Below are positions 22,440 through 35,156 of a stretch of DNA of 64,000 nucleotides, in pieces. The DNA is taken from NCBI GenBank assembly GCA_900618425.1, contig UZAN01039509.1, positions 1 through 64,000 on the forward strand, in the 5' to 3' direction. Position numbers and translations under genes: made by a program. Numbering within the stretch: the stretch's first letter is position 1; each line of letters starts with the position of its first letter. This DNA is from Echinostoma caproni (taxonomy: Eukaryota; Platyhelminthes; Trematoda; Plagiorchiida; Echinostomatidae). The notes below the pieces were generated by a model. The model saw only the letters and a list, made by a program, of their open reading frames with translations. It searched no databases and was not told where the DNA came from.

Positions 22440-25400
22440 CAGGTAAAGTAAAGTCAAGTAAAGTAAACCTTTACGCACCCGATATGATGAATTTTCGGCA
22501 TTTTCGACAAGTTACAGTGAGGAAAACGTCAAGCATTGGAAAAAAGAAAAAATATACCTTAATTAAATGTAAAACAAACCGATTAGATAAAAGTGTAATG
22601 TGACAAATGACTGTTCAGGTCAGCAAAAATATTTGCTCGGTTGACCAAGATACGAACAAAATAAGGGATCCTGCTGTTTTTGTGTGTGGTGGTGCGTGCA
22701 CAAAGAAACCGAGATTGGCGACGGGTACTCCTATGAGAGACCGATTTATTGAGATGGGAGTGTAGGCAATGTTCTTTATTGGGCAGGATATGGCTGATAG
22801 ATCGATCGCATGAATGAAAATGCTTGCTCACAATAAAGTCAACCAAAACAACACTTGAAATGCCGCTGCAACGAGAAAAAAGCTTAATAGATCTGGAAAA
22901 GAGAATAAAGTCTGTCTCCTTCAGATCAGGAAAATATACGGGGGAACAGTACAACCAATGTGGAAGGATGCATGCAGTCACAAATTTAAGAGTGACATTT
23001 AAGGGAACGCTGAGCTTTCTCAGCCTAAAAGCGTAGAATGATAGCTTAAGAACCCGAATACAAATGTTTTCAACATGTTTGGACCAAGAGAGATTGCGTG
23101 ACAAAGTGACTCCAAGATATTTCACAGAGTTAGCTNTTCTCAGCCTAAAAGCGTAGAATGATAGCTTAAGAACCCGAATACAAATGTTTTCAACATGTTT
23201 GGACCAAGAGAGATTGCGTGACAAAGTGACCAAGATATTTCACAGAGTTAGCTTTGGGGATGGTATAACCGTTAACAGAAAGTTCAGGCTGATTATTCAA
23301 AAGAGTTTGATAAGGTATGCCTGTTTTAAGGCTAAAAGAAACGTCCACACATTTATCTGCATTTAGCATTAAAGATCGGGGAGTCGACCAACTAAAAATG
23401 TTATTGAGACAAACTTGAAGTTGAGAGAAACAATCAGGAACAGTTGAGGGACAGCCCACCACCACGTCATCAGCATACTTGCAGGCGATAAAGATGGGAG
23501 GGATGAGAAGGTCCTTAATATACAGTGAAAAAAGAATTGAAAACAAAATTGCACCCTGAAAAACTCCAGAATTAACGTCTAGCAAGGAGGAAGATTTACC
23601 GTTACAAAATCTGTATTGCGTCCGATGAGTGAAGTAATTAATTAGTACATTCAGTAAACTACGTGCCAGACCACAGTCCGAAAGACATTGAATGAGAATG
23701 CCGCAGTCAGGTGATCCGAGAGCATTTGCATAATCAAGAAAAGTTAAACGGACGACGCCAGCCCCTATTATTCAATAAGGATGAAACGGAATGAACAACG
23801 TGAGCTACAGCATCCAGAGTGGAAAGCGAATGTTTGTAAGCAAACTGAATAGGGTCATGGGTGACAGATGAAAGGGTCTGCCGGTTCAGAAGAACTCTTT
23901 TAAAAACTTTCAATAATGCTGATGTGCAAGCAATCGGTCGATATTTCGAAGATAATGTTTTGGGAATTGGGGTTATCTGAGCAGCTCTCTAACAATCAGG
24001 GATGCTACCCTATGACCTGCACAAATTGAACAACTCAGAAACAGGTGAAGCAAGTTGTTCAGTACACTCTTTCAGTAGGAAGGGGGACAACGAATCAGGG
24101 CCATGTGCCTTGTTAGATTTAAGGGACATGAGTACATTCAAGACTTCCACCGGGGTGACAGATTGGTTCTCCCCAGTAGATGTAAATAAAGATGGTGTTG
24201 AGTTCCGTACAGTAGCATTTGCGAATTGACGGTTTAACTCCTCAACATCCGGAAAAGATCTGTTGCGTGATCCACAGAGCTGCTTCAAAGTAGACCACTT
24301 ATCGCGGCAGCTCTGGTTTCTTATTATAGTTTCGATATATATCCGTTTTAGGCGCTGTATTTCTATTTTGATTATAATGATAGATGTTTAACAGCCCTGA
24401 GCCTTCCAGTCCTGTAAGCCTTTTCTTTATCCCGACGAAGCCGTTTGAGAAGAGACGAAGAGAATCTGTCACTTCGAATATATAAGGTCTCAACTGGGCA
24501 ACACAGATCATAGCAGAAATTAAGATAAGATGAAAGATGCTCACAGCTGGAAGAGTTGTCAGAGTTGGCAAAGACAGTGAAATCGGTAGATGAAACCATA
24601 TCTCTAGGTTTGAATAAGGTTTCAGGATTGGGACTTCTCCTTTTGATGGTTCTGGATGTGGAACGGTTCATATGGTGCTGAAAATATTTACCGCAAATCT
24701 TAGGGTGCAAAAAATAGAGCAATGATCAGAGCTGCCTATGAGAGCCCGCTTCTCAATGAAAAAGATATCGTGGCTATTTACAAAACTCCCGTCAAATTGA
24801 ATACCAAGCCAGGTAGGAAAATTCACACGATTCTTCAAGCCTAAAGTTGTAAGGAAAGATATATTAAAACGATTAAAATCACCAGAAGGAATGCCTAAAG
24901 ATTGGTCTAAACCGGTTATAAGTTGTGAAGAGGAGACGACAAACAGACGACTATCAGAGAGAGGCTGGTCAGGAGCGATGTAAATGTTCGCTTATGTATG
25001 ACGATGAAAGTGACTGATAAATCAGGACTCACTATACACAATATAATTTATCTTGGGAGTATTGAACTGAAAACATTTACGAGCGTTTTTGCACCATTTC
25101 CTTTTGACGAAAGTGACTACTCCACCACCTCTGTGAAAACGATTCACATACATTCACCTCGGAATATGTCAAGGCCATCAAGACGTTGTCCTCTATATCA
25201 GGGTGTAGTCAGCGTTCCTGGAGTAGAATAGTCCCTACATTCTTGCATTCTTGCTCATGCTCCTGATATCATCGAGTTTTCCCATGAGCGAACGAATGTT
25301 ACATAAGATAATAGATGGAACAGTCAAATTATCAACAAAACGCCGCCTAGACGCCACACGCCACCCAGAAAGGTGTTTTTAAGGTGTTCTTGACCAGATT

Positions 25401-25700
25401 TTTGCAGTCGTTTGAAGCGATTTCTCACAGAATGGGCAAAAATAAGAAACTGGTGTTTCTGCGCGATAAACTGCAAGGATTTCAAAAATCTGGCGTTGTT
25501 GGACAACAATTGACCTTGAGAAGATAACGAGTTGATACAAAAGTGATGACCACGAGTTCCTCTATTGTAAGGTCACAAACAAATATTCCGCGATAACAAG
25601 TCACGGCCAAATTTAAAGGTCCCACCGATGATTGCATATCCAAACCTGATGAATAACAAAATGCACTTTGGCTCATATTTGGTAGGATGGTATCTGTGTC
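22440..25700 (-). mobile_element. Family-1 CR1/Jockey-type LINE, longest copy (EN, RT, C-terminus, tail)
   Basis: Read on the minus strand, an unassigned ORF1-like end (25676-25330) is followed by an endonuclease-type region starting near 25320 (CNIRSLMGKLDDIR) with HRGGGVVTFVKRKW and ending IGSSDHCSIFCTL. A linker follows at 24722-24372. The reverse transcriptase has a PDSLSPFLL start, motif A (FLDYANALGSPD), SGVFQGAILFSILFSLYI, and an intact YADD catalytic box at 23466-23477. The C-terminal domain ends at a stop at 22583. The 3' tail at 22443-22469 is TAAAG/TCAAG-type repeats on the plus strand. Several frameshifts and stops separate these domains, so the copy is not autonomous as assembled; part of the damage near 23136 comes from an assembly join. 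The element would reverse-transcribe its RNA at a nicked target. Confidence 0.8.
23017..23253. other. Assembly join with a 119-bp duplicated flank around a single N (23136)
   Basis: The 119 bases at 23017-23135 recur at 23137-23253 except for a 2-base deletion (GACTCCAAG versus GACCAAG). One N separates the copies. In the minus-strand LINE ORF this doubles the VKYLGVTLSRNLSW region; the left copy keeps the frame and the right copy shifts it. The pattern fits two overlapping contig ends butted together. Confidence 0.8.
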
Positions 25701-25885
25701 GAGCTCAATTTTGGCTCATTTAATAGAGTTGTGCTGAGTGTCGGAAATGCTCTCGGAATTGACAATAATTTTTCGAGTCTTACCACACCCCTCAGGAGAA
25801 ATACGGTTTTGGACAATAGGGACCTCAGAGGTGATTAGCATCCCAGTCATAAAGGCTGAACAGAGCGCGCAGCAAAAACAGATCT

Positions 25886-25886
25886 N
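25886..25886. other. Single-N join
   Basis: One N just upstream of the 5' limit of the minus-strand LINE. Sequence continuity here is uncertain. Similar single Ns occur at 35234, 37773, 53597 and 57987. Confidence 0.7.
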
Positions 25887-25889
25887 CTC

Positions 25890-28285
25890 TATTCGTCACG
25901 GAAAAATGCTTGCATATAAAACCATAAAGTATTACAACAAATTTTGCAGGTAAAATTGCAAGAAAAGCTGCTATATCACCTAAATGACATTAGTGTTAAC
26001 GCTGTAGATATGAAAAATGAAGTGACTGAGGTTCTAGGCTGTGGGAATTCACAAATGTAAGGTGTTTTTTCTCAATAGGGAACTATCCTACATATTAAAC
26101 CAATATTAGTGTTTTCTCTTCGGTGCAATACCCTATAGCACCTGAATCGGTTTTACCAGCTTTAACCTTCTTAATGGAAGAATAAAAAGTTGACTTCAAC
26201 CCATTCGACAGCGATGCATATATAATGCATAAAACGTCATCGTTTCTACCGGATACAAATGTAACAATTCAATTGAACTATCTTGTTATGTTTGTTAAGC
26301 TCTTGGCTGGTGTCCATTGTTGATTTCACTGGAAATCCATCTGTTCTCACCGTTTTAAGCAATCCTCAGTTCATTTGGTCTGCCGTGCACCCGAGAAGCA
26401 CCGAACTGGTACTTCTCTATTCTTACAGCTCATCAGTATCAAGCTAGATTTATTCTAGTGGCCTGGGATAAGTCATAATGATACGGTTGACTAACCATCT
26501 ATTAGGTGCATTGGTTTCCTGGTCCTCCTATTATTATTGTTATATTTCCAGAAGATCGGTGCTGCCTTGAGGAGAATTGTTTATTATGAACTAGAGTTAG
26601 AGTATGGGTAATTTGGCGTACATATAACAATATATCTCATTTTGAACATGTCATCACAACTCTCGGAAGTACACCGAATAATAAATGAAACAGACCTTAG
26701 ATATCATTTCGGACAAATCAATTTACTCCCAGAGGTCCTGTCCATTTTTGACCGTTGAAAGAAACCACCAGCAGCATTCTTTTGTGTCCTACTCACAAAT
26801 TTGAGTAGTACCACGCAAAACTGCTACTACTACTACTACTACTACTACTACCAGAACTACTACGTGTGCTTAATCCGCTGACACTGCTTGTACTCAGAAG
26901 CGACTGGTCATTCAATACGCACTTAGTCATATACAGTGATAATGTAATTTGGCCTCCAGAACAAGATCTTTTTAACTAATATAGACCCTTGCCCCGGGGA
27001 CAGGCTCCCGTGGCCTTTAACAATCGACCTAATGGGATGATTCTTGTTGGTTTAAACGTTGTGCTCATGACCTTTATTTATTGATTAATTTACACGAAAC
27101 CTGTTTTAACCTCGTATAACCTCTAAAACGCACGCCTTTACTACCTGAATGAAACTTTTACGTTAGGTACAACCATCCATGGGAAGCCAAAGGAAGGAGA
27201 GTTCGTCAGTTATTTTCTTTATAAGCACAGATTATATTTAAAGTGGTTCTCGCCGAAACTGGATATAACGCTTCTTTTTCCATATATCGAATATTATACT
27301 GCAACAAAGGAATGAAAATCAATTCGTACGACATAACTTGAAGGAATCCAAACACTACTCATGAACAATCAACTTCTCTATTAGTAAACCAAGAAATTCA
27401 TCTCCTTTATACTTGATGTTTGTGGAGGTAATCCAACTATTTACAATGCAAAAAGAGTTATAATGCAAATGAACTATGATTTCGTTCGTTGAAACTTTTA
27501 TTTCATTTTCATCTTTCGGATAGGAACAAAGAATTTAGCCTGTAAGTAAACGCGAATCTTAAATACGTTGGTGCTTCCCTCCTCGTTTAAAACTTGACAC
27601 GCAAAACACTCATTTATAACTTGGAGTATGGAGTAAAATTGGAACGAACGTTAGAGCAGGGAGCAGGGAGCTGTACACATAACATTAAAAAGAGGAATGT
27701 TCATTATGATGACATCGGTAAACATCCAAAAGCAAAAGATAAATTGTGACAAAACCCCGACACCGAAATACCTATTTGTTGTGGTTATTCAAAATGTTTG
27801 ATTTTTGAATGATGCTATGTTCAACAGAAAACCGCTTGCAGTTTTGATAATAGTTCCGGGACAATTTCAGTAGAACAGTCTAAGTGGGGCGTTAATTATT
27901 ATTCGGTATATTCGCGGTAGGAGCACGAACCAATTTCTATTGTATTTTTGTTAACGGTCAATTCAAAGATTTGGTTGTGTTTCACAGTCACATTCCATTT
28001 TGGGAAATCGAGTCGGCAAATTATTTGGATTGTGATCATCATAAATTACCGTTTGTTGGTATGACAAATAACGCCTTGTTTTGTTTCGAATGTGCCATGT
28101 TACAGTCTTCTGAATGACAACCCTTTTACTTGGTAACTTAAAGCAAACTGTAGTCATTGTAGTAAAAATTAGTAATCAACTTGAATATTCTTTTTGAATG
28201 AAATGTTCTTATGTTTTATTTTTTACTTCACTTCCTTCCATTGAATATGAATTGATGCAATCGTAGGTCTGCTTTGCAACGCATA
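25890..28285. other. No recognisable gene; (CTA)9 microsatellite at 26824-26850
   Basis: AT-rich DNA. The clear feature is a perfect run of nine CTA triplets. A CTGATGAG on the minus strand near 26435 was checked as a hammerhead core and rejected, because no GAAA with a paired stem II follows. Confidence 0.5.
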
Positions 28286-28380
28286 GTGGTGGTGGTGGTG
28301 GGGATTCGATCACTTATCAACCAGAATGATAGTTTGGTGACTTAGAGCCAACTGACCACCAGCGGCTGGCTACGGCGCAT
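28286..28380 (-). mobile_element. tRNA-like SINE relic with (CCA)n tail
   Basis: On the minus strand, CTGGTGGTCAGTTGGC resembles a tRNA A box. About 45 bases on, GTGATCGAATCCCC matches a B box, and the unit ends in five CCA-type triplets (28286-28300; GTG on the plus strand). Head plus simple-repeat tail is SINE-like. No stable tRNA cloverleaf is evident. Confidence 0.42.
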
Positions 28381-29049
28381 TTCAGAATTCAGGCATACCA
28401 AGCCTTTTGTGCTGATTTAAACCCGAAATAAGTGGACAAAGACGAATTGGTAGAATTTGTTCGAGCCATATTAAACAGGTTAATGGTGTTTCAAAGCTTG
28501 ATTTGTGTGAACTGACTCGTTCTACATCCTCATGAAATGGAACTTGTTTAAAGAACCAAACAAAATGCACATAAGGATGTTTATTTTCGGTGGTTCATCT
28601 TGTAGTTCAAACGTCATTTATGTATTAATAAGTAAGAAGTGACCGCAGCGGTGATTTTCTTGATAAAATCACATAAAAATGGACATTACTTATTAAATTT
28701 TGTTTCTAGTTTAGATTCCAGACCGAATGATTAGTATTTGAAGGGCTATAATGCAGCAATGACAAATTCAACTAACAAACCATTGTTTTACCCAGTTCCC
28801 ATTCAAGCATTTTAATTTCGTGGTTATAAGGTCACGAGCCCAATCGGAATAAGTAGTACGTATAAAGTTTTACATTCATAAGCTATAGGCTAAAACGTGC
28901 CAAAGTGAAAAATCAGTTATAAAATAAAGAAAACCGGTGAGCCATAACAGAACCTCGGATTTTCATAGAAACAAACGTGGAAGGTCTGATTTTATCATCG
29001 CTAGGTCTATTTTCTTGAAACCGAAACCGTCAATGTTTACTACAGTATG

Positions 29050-29334
29050 TTAGCAAAGTAGAGTTCTACAACTGTGGGATCCGTCGTTGGCACGCGATGT
29101 GATTTGTGTATAAATAACCATTTCTTCTAAAATGACTGCTGAATGGCAAATTGTCTGTGTGAACAACTCAAACCTTTGCGGTGTGCAAATTTTATCATCC
29201 AATCTATGGTGCTGGTGCAGGAGAAGCCGCATCTTTTGAATCCGTTTGCCAACCCGATGATTAGCTCTACGTATATGCAGGTTACAAAAAAACGTATACT
29301 TTGACTGAGTCCCATCGTTATTGAATAACTGCAC
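29050..29334 (-). CDS. Weak candidate exon
   Basis: A minus-strand frame of about 93 codons follows TTTTATAGTGCAG and ends at a stop at 29050. It contains KYTFFCNLHIRRANHRVGKR and is rich in basic and histidine residues (LLLHQHHRLDD). A second minus frame is open for 62 codons in the same place. No domain or partner exon was found. Confidence 0.2.
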   Translation of the reverse strand: MQLFNNDGTQSKYTFFCNLHIRRANHRVGKRIQKMRLLLHQHHRLDDKICTPQRFELFTQTICHSAVILEEMVIYTQITSRANDGSHSCRTLLC

Positions 29335-29956
29335 TATAAAATCATGATAGTTTGACGGCTAATATCTTATGATCTGTTAACAAACAGAGAACCGATGGCT
29401 TGCATGTCGCATTTAGTGATTTTTGTCTAATGTTTCAAACGTGTTTGGCTGACTATTTTAATCAGTGTATTGCATTTTCGTTATGCGATTCTAAACGAGC
29501 TTTATCAATAAACTGATTCACATTGTGAATAATTATTCTTGCGGGAATGCTCTATTAAACACACGGCATGCAAAGTTGGTCGCTCGGTTGTTCGCTTGCC
29601 ATCCAACGATTTTACCGAAAATTAGCTGAATAACTCTTTACCATTTTTATTTGTTTTATTGTGTTCGATAAGCTCCTAGTAAATAATTTCCCCACAAAAA
29701 TATTATGTTAAAGTTAACACACATTCTTTGTATCACGTAACTTCTACCGCATGTTTTATTCATTCGTCTTACATTTGCAAATTAAATACCATGTTCTAAA
29801 TGCAATGAAAGAGTTTGCAGTATTTTATATATTTTTTTAAATAGTTGGCGGTGTCGGCTATCAATAAACCATAATCAGCCGTTGATTAGCGGTGTGTGAA
29901 CACAATGAAACCACTGTCATCCAAATCCCATGGTCACGTTTAGATACTGAGATTTG

Positions 29957-30229
29957 AGAATCCTTGGTGATCCTATAGTTAGCCTGAATAGCCTCAGTTA
30001 CAATCAAACGTACGAGGCATATTACACAAATTTAGCAGTTGTATTGAAATCAAACGTGTCAAATCGAGACCATTTTCAAAGCATTAGTCAAATGCCTTCA
30101 GGATTCTGTCATATGTTTGATATGAATAAGTTAAGGTTACCGTCGGTGGATCAATCATCTGGTAACTTCTACATCACAGCGTTTATCGAAAACATACCGG
30201 TTCTTTACTGCGCAGATGTAATACCATAA
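29957..30229 (+). CDS. Candidate exon, unrecognised, with possible N-glycosylation sites
   Basis: This plus frame opens just after an in-frame stop and runs about 90 codons to a stop at 30227-30229. It reads ILGDPIVSLNSLSYNQTYEA near the start and NFYITAFIENIPVLYCADV near the end, with NQT and NVS sequons that would suit an extracellular domain. The acceptor (GATTTGAG) lacks a good pyrimidine tract. No family is recognised and no neighbouring exon was identified. A chance frame remains possible. Confidence 0.28.
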   Translation, partial: RILGDPIVSLNSLSYNQTYEAYYTNLAVVLKSNVSNRDHFQSISQMPSGFCHMFDMNKLRLPSVDQSSGNFYITAFIENIPVLYCADVIP

Positions 30230-30934
30230 TCAGTCAATATTCTCATGGTTTGTTGGTAACTCACAACATTTAGCCAAACCTTTGACACTCGCAAGTACTG
30301 ACAAAGAATATAAAGTCTTTGTGTCATATGTGAATTGAAGGAAAACCTCCATTTCCATTTTATTAGTTTATAGTACTGTTTTGAAAAACACGAGCAAGAC
30401 GGAAACTTTGGTTCGAGCGCGTTTGTCTTACCACATTTTCAGCAGAGCAGAAAACATTGTACTCTTCGACTCCCTTTAAATCATTTTTTGCAGCCAAGGT
30501 TTTTCGAGAATGTAAGTGAAACTGTTGTGCGTCTATTAAAAGCGAGCTGATCCGTTTTGATCACTTTATTCTTGCGCACAGTGTAAAATAGAACTAGGAA
30601 TTTACGATGCTCATTATGGATAGTTTCTCATTCAAGGTGATAGCCGTTCATTTCGAACAAGTATCAAGTATCAAAGATTCAAGCAAAGTTTGATAAAGGG
30701 ACTACGCTCAGGTAAACGCTGTTTGAATCAAATGGAAAATTGGGGTACTGCGGGTGAGGTTAGAATGCATAAGCTAACAAACCGGGCACGGACTATTTAC
30801 ACTTTGGTCTTATTTGAAAGCTCGAGAATCAGAAGAAATACTAATGATATTTTTATTCTCCTGTATAGCAAATCGAAAACGAACCGCTGCATTGCACAAT
30901 TCCTCGATCCCCTAGACAAGTAATGCGTCTTTGC

Positions 30935-31690
30935 TGAATGAGGATAGCTCTGCAACCTGCTCATATCCAAAAGTATGCTGACTATGTCTTTTTATGTCAT
31001 AAAGTTTCTTCTATGGAATCTTCCTACTTCCCTGAAAACCTTCCCGAATCGAACAGTTTTCAAACCAGTCTAGCCTTAATCGTAACAAATCTAAGGGCTC
31101 GGAGTGCGCTTTTAGTTCTTCTTGCTCTACATTCCCGTTAGACTCGAACCGTAATTGTAACCTTTCTGTAATGTGACCTCAGCCAAATATCTGGATGTTA
31201 TTATCGATAAAAGTCTTTGGTGGTAGACACAAATTCAGAACTGGTTGGTAAAACGTCGGCGTCTCGTTACCGTTCAGCTCCAAAAACTCAGACAATTTTG
31301 GACTCATCAATAAGTTTTGTGCTTCTTTGTTTAACAATGCATTCTTTTATTTTTACTTCAATACTCCCTGTAGTCTTTCCAGGTCTACTGAAACAAGAGT
31401 TTAAAACTCCCCGTAGTTGATTGATGATAATAAACCGTGCATCTTTGATTTCTGCCGATTCATTACTCATTGGACTTACTATCGATCATATGATGCTTTG
31501 TGTGACCTTGGTCAATGAGATTCTAAACGACCCATCTCAACCTTTGCTTCCACTGGATCACTCGCTCTTCTTATCGGTATCCCTCTTCTAGAATAGACAT
31601 TCATAAAATCTCTAGTTTACCGTATCTGGCTCTCATCTTGAATAACAAGAATGAGTTATAAATGAATTACGTCAATCTTGGATTGAATTG
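30935..31690 (+). mobile_element. Decayed family-1 LINE relic (RT thumb and C-terminus)
   Basis: It starts at the RT catalytic box, here mutated to YADY (QKYADYVFLCHKVSS), and continues to about 31190 with AKYLDVIIDKSLWW, equivalent to VKYLGVTLSRNLSW. The C-terminal region keeps ILPVVFPGLLKQEFKTP and EILNDPSQPLLPLD, matching SPVIFPGMLKNDFK and EILDNPSHPLHQDL of the copy at the window start. Second aspartate lost, several frameshifts and stops: old and inactive. The 5' part is absent and no tail is visible. Confidence 0.65.
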
Positions 31691-34600
31691 ATGAAACGTT
31701 GGAGACATTTGTTCCGGCGGTACTCTATTCGATCTGTCTATACTTCTATATTTTCTCTGGTGTGACGACCCGTGTACAATTTTTAGCTGAAATGAGGGCT
31801 TGCAAACGTTATATAATTACAAAATACAAAAAACCTTGAATTCGGAAACAAATAAAATCACATGGGCTGCCTAACTCTAAATATTCTGAGCAGGTAGCAT
31901 AATTTGTTTCATTTCTGTTCCCGTGGGTTACCGCGCTAACTTCGATAAGAAAAAAATAACGATTCGGACAGAACAATCCAAAACTCCTATTTGATTATTC
32001 AAAAAGGGTTCCAGGGATGACCGTTTTTCAGTGTTTGAAAATATAAATTATTTCATACTTTAGTTTGGAGGAGGTCGCAATTAAACTCGCCAGTATACCG
32101 CATCAATAATTGACGTTTATTACTACACATATTAAGCGGAATAGGTAACATCAAAAGTTATAGGCGTCCAGTCCATATTGAAAACGTAAACTATTTCGCT
32201 TTTCCATTACAACAATATCGAGTATATTCAGGGGTAGGTTACATTTGACGTTCTTAAGTTATCTCCCTAAATGTATTCAGATCTTCATGCGAAAGTACCA
32301 TAGAACAGAGATCTTTCTTGGAAACTTTCTTGGAAAAATGTCATGACAAGGCTTGGACACAGAGCCACGAAAGACCCAGTTTCACGTTAAAGCTTGTGAT
32401 CAGAAGGTCGATGCTCCCGCCTATTCACTGAACCCAACCAGATCCAACAATGGAACGACTGTTTTTGTCGTGACCTTGATATTCGTATTTAAAGTGCTTA
32501 TTGTAGTTATTTTGGTCTCCAAAAATGTCTCACTACTGTAGCGGTTATTTCAAATGAAAGTTTGTGCACAGCCCGTGACACGATTGGAAACAGTCAAATA
32601 AAACCTCTCATTGGATGTTGCTTAATCTCTGTTTTGAGAAAAATCCTTAATCATTTGTTTGATCTGAAATTGAAAACAAATTGAGTAGAGTAGGCATACT
32701 TATAATTTCCTTTTGAACCCAGACTCATTTCGCATTTACCCTGGCAACTTTTTAAGACAAATATTAGCCTTGTTATATGTGAAAAAAGTATAATTGGATG
32801 ATATTGGAATACTCAGGTGATTTGCAATGGAAGAGTAGCGGAGTACGCGCTCTTCCTCTGCCATAAACTAAAAAATTGGGACCCAGATTACCACAATCAC
32901 CGGCCAAAATGTATTGATATATAACATACTCTACTTTCTGAATAGTGCTAAGCTGCTACGAAGGTTGCAGTTTGATGAGAACTGGTGACAATATTGTAAT
33001 CCGACGATCACAAGATTGGAGGACAGTAACAAAAGCAGAGACATGAGGTATATGGGTAGACGTTGCAAGACAAAATTAGGTACTAGGTGAGTTTTCATCA
33101 TCCTGTTTGTGAGAACTGAAGAACTTAAAAATGAATTTGACGTTGCAAGTTTCTAATATCCTCAATGGAAGTAGAGCTGAATGGATAGTACTGAGAGAGC
33201 CTCACCACATGTGAATTTCATGGTAAAATATGCGTCAAGCTGTTTATAACGGATTGGTTTACATAGCTCTCAATCAAATATTGTTGACAAGTAATCTCTA
33301 GCCTATTTAAAAGACAGAACACGCCATTCAGTTTCACTCTTACTGAACAATTGTTGTTTCCAACTTGAGGGCTAGTCACGTTACCTTAAGTTTGATCACA
33401 ATATATGTGGATTGTTTTCAAGGTGCAAAATTGACGATCCTCAACAGTGTTTGAATACCCATAAGTATACAAGTTACTGCAAACACACGATCATATACCG
33501 GGATTGTTTGAGAAGGTTAATTGGTACGTTATTTCCGAAAATACTGCTCTCAAAATGTACACATCTCCGTGATTTTTTAACAGAATATTATATCATGCTT
33601 TTCCAAAAAAGCTGATTGAGTTCAAAACGCATTTTTCAACCCGGCAAAATTTATTCGCAACTCCGTAATATGAGCCATGCAAAAATATAATACCTCTTAA
33701 CTGCTGGCACCGGTGACAAACCGTTATTAACAATTTTTAATTTTCGTTGTTTTTCTTATAGCCAGCTTAAAAATGGGTACGTAAACGTGATATGCTTCTT
33801 TCATTGTTTTCTGTTTCTAGTTAGGAAAATATGCTGTATTTCTCAATCCCAATTGTGTGTGCTTCTAGACATGAGATTGGTATCATCAAATTTTCAATGG
33901 AGGGAAGCGAGGTGAAAAGTTAAAAGATGGTGACACTCATGCAAATTCGTTAATTTTTACTTATTTGGTGGAGAGAAAAATTCTAGGAAAGATTGCAGGA
34001 CACGTTATATTTATCTTGGAACTCCCATCAGTTCCACCCAATCGAATAACCCACCAAATGCTCAAATGTTGTGTCCTACGCAAGGAACGAATTCAGTTCA
34101 ATTTATTGTATGCTTATGGTTGTTTACTTTATATATATGCTGTTTAGCCAAGTTCTTAACGTACACACAGTGCTATGATTGCGTGCCATTCACATTACTG
34201 TTGTACATCTGAATTCATTTTGGAACATGCTCTACCACTGACGAACGATATTGCATCTACGTTCTACCGATGCAGCTATCTTCATACCAATTTTCACTAC
34301 GATAGTCGACGTTTGGCGTGATATGGGCTGAGAGTCAGGTTTTCAACGGTGCTTTTGTCATTCCGACTGTGCTCTGAAGTAAGACTGGAGATTAGAAAAA
34401 GTAACTAAAAGCAATGTACAATATAGGTCGATTAATTCACGTTGAATTTACTTCATCACGGTTTTTATGTAGTTAAAGTTTGAACGATATGTGGTTTGTC
34501 TGCATTCATCCGTTTAAAATAATATTTCGAGTTCTGTGAAATGGTGTATGCAGTCGATATTTTGGAACAATATGCGAGCCGCAATACGTAGATGAATGAA

Positions 34601-34903
34601 TTGTTTGTCAAAGTAATTTTCATTGTATAATTTGATTACGTAATTGAACCGTTTTGTTGCCAGAGGCTGGAAAATACCTGATCGATGCATGTAAGCCTTT
34701 GGTTCCGCTGAAATTGTTCATTTAAATAATCAAGCTACCTCAAAAAGCAACATCTGAGGCTGTTTCCGAGGTGATATAAGTATTTTGCCGCAGACAGTGT
34801 AAAACACTCAGAGAAAATATATGAAATCAAAACTTGATAAAGTTCAGTTTAGCAGTCCCTAACCTTATTCTAATATGTTGATCATTGAATGCGTCAAGCT
34901 CAC
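31691..34903. other. No recognisable gene
   Basis: AT-rich DNA with short frames. The plus frame at 32353-32541 ends in a hydrophobic stretch (VFVVTLIFVFKVLIVVILV), but I found no splice sites that make it convincing. Confidence 0.45.
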
Positions 34904-35122
34904 CGAGTTCCTCAGCCGAAACAATGAATGTGCTAGGCATCGCTTTGTAATTTGTGTGGCTTATGGCTAAAATGGCAATTATTTGCCATTTTGTACAACT
35001 AACGGAAACCGCCATAGCATTGGACTGATAGTCAAGTAGATAAAATATTGGCACATTTTCGTTTTTGCACAAACTAGCAACGTCCTTATCCGCAGTCATT
35101 GGGTTATAAAATAAAATGTTCG
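34904..35122 (-). CDS. Candidate internal exon, loosely L7Ae-like
   Basis: On the minus strand, a CCTAAG acceptor precedes 35122 and a GTGAGC donor follows 34904. The 219 bases are open in one phase (1 in, 1 out) and give 72 codons. The centre reads ADKDVASLCKNENVPIFYLL followed by NAMAVSVSCTKWQIIAILAI. The order of a cysteine-containing helix, NVPI strand, small residues and a hydrophobic strand recalls L7Ae/Rpp38-type RNA-binding folds. That is a resemblance by eye. The acceptor overlaps a GTA/GTG-rich simple repeat (35128-35156). If unspliced, the frame runs on to a stop at 34827. Confidence 0.33.
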
Positions 35123-35127
35123 CTTAG

Positions 35128-35156
35128 GAGTAGTATAGTGGTAGTGGTAGTAGTAT
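35128..35156. repeat. Imperfect (GTA/GTG)n microsatellite
   Basis: Interrupted GTA and GTG triplets just right of the candidate exon at 34904-35122. Confidence 0.7.

Noticed and set aside
26405..26470. CTGATGAG on the minus strand followed by GAATAG, as a hammerhead core
   Set aside because: No complementary stem II and no GAAA at the right place; flanks do not pair as stem I.
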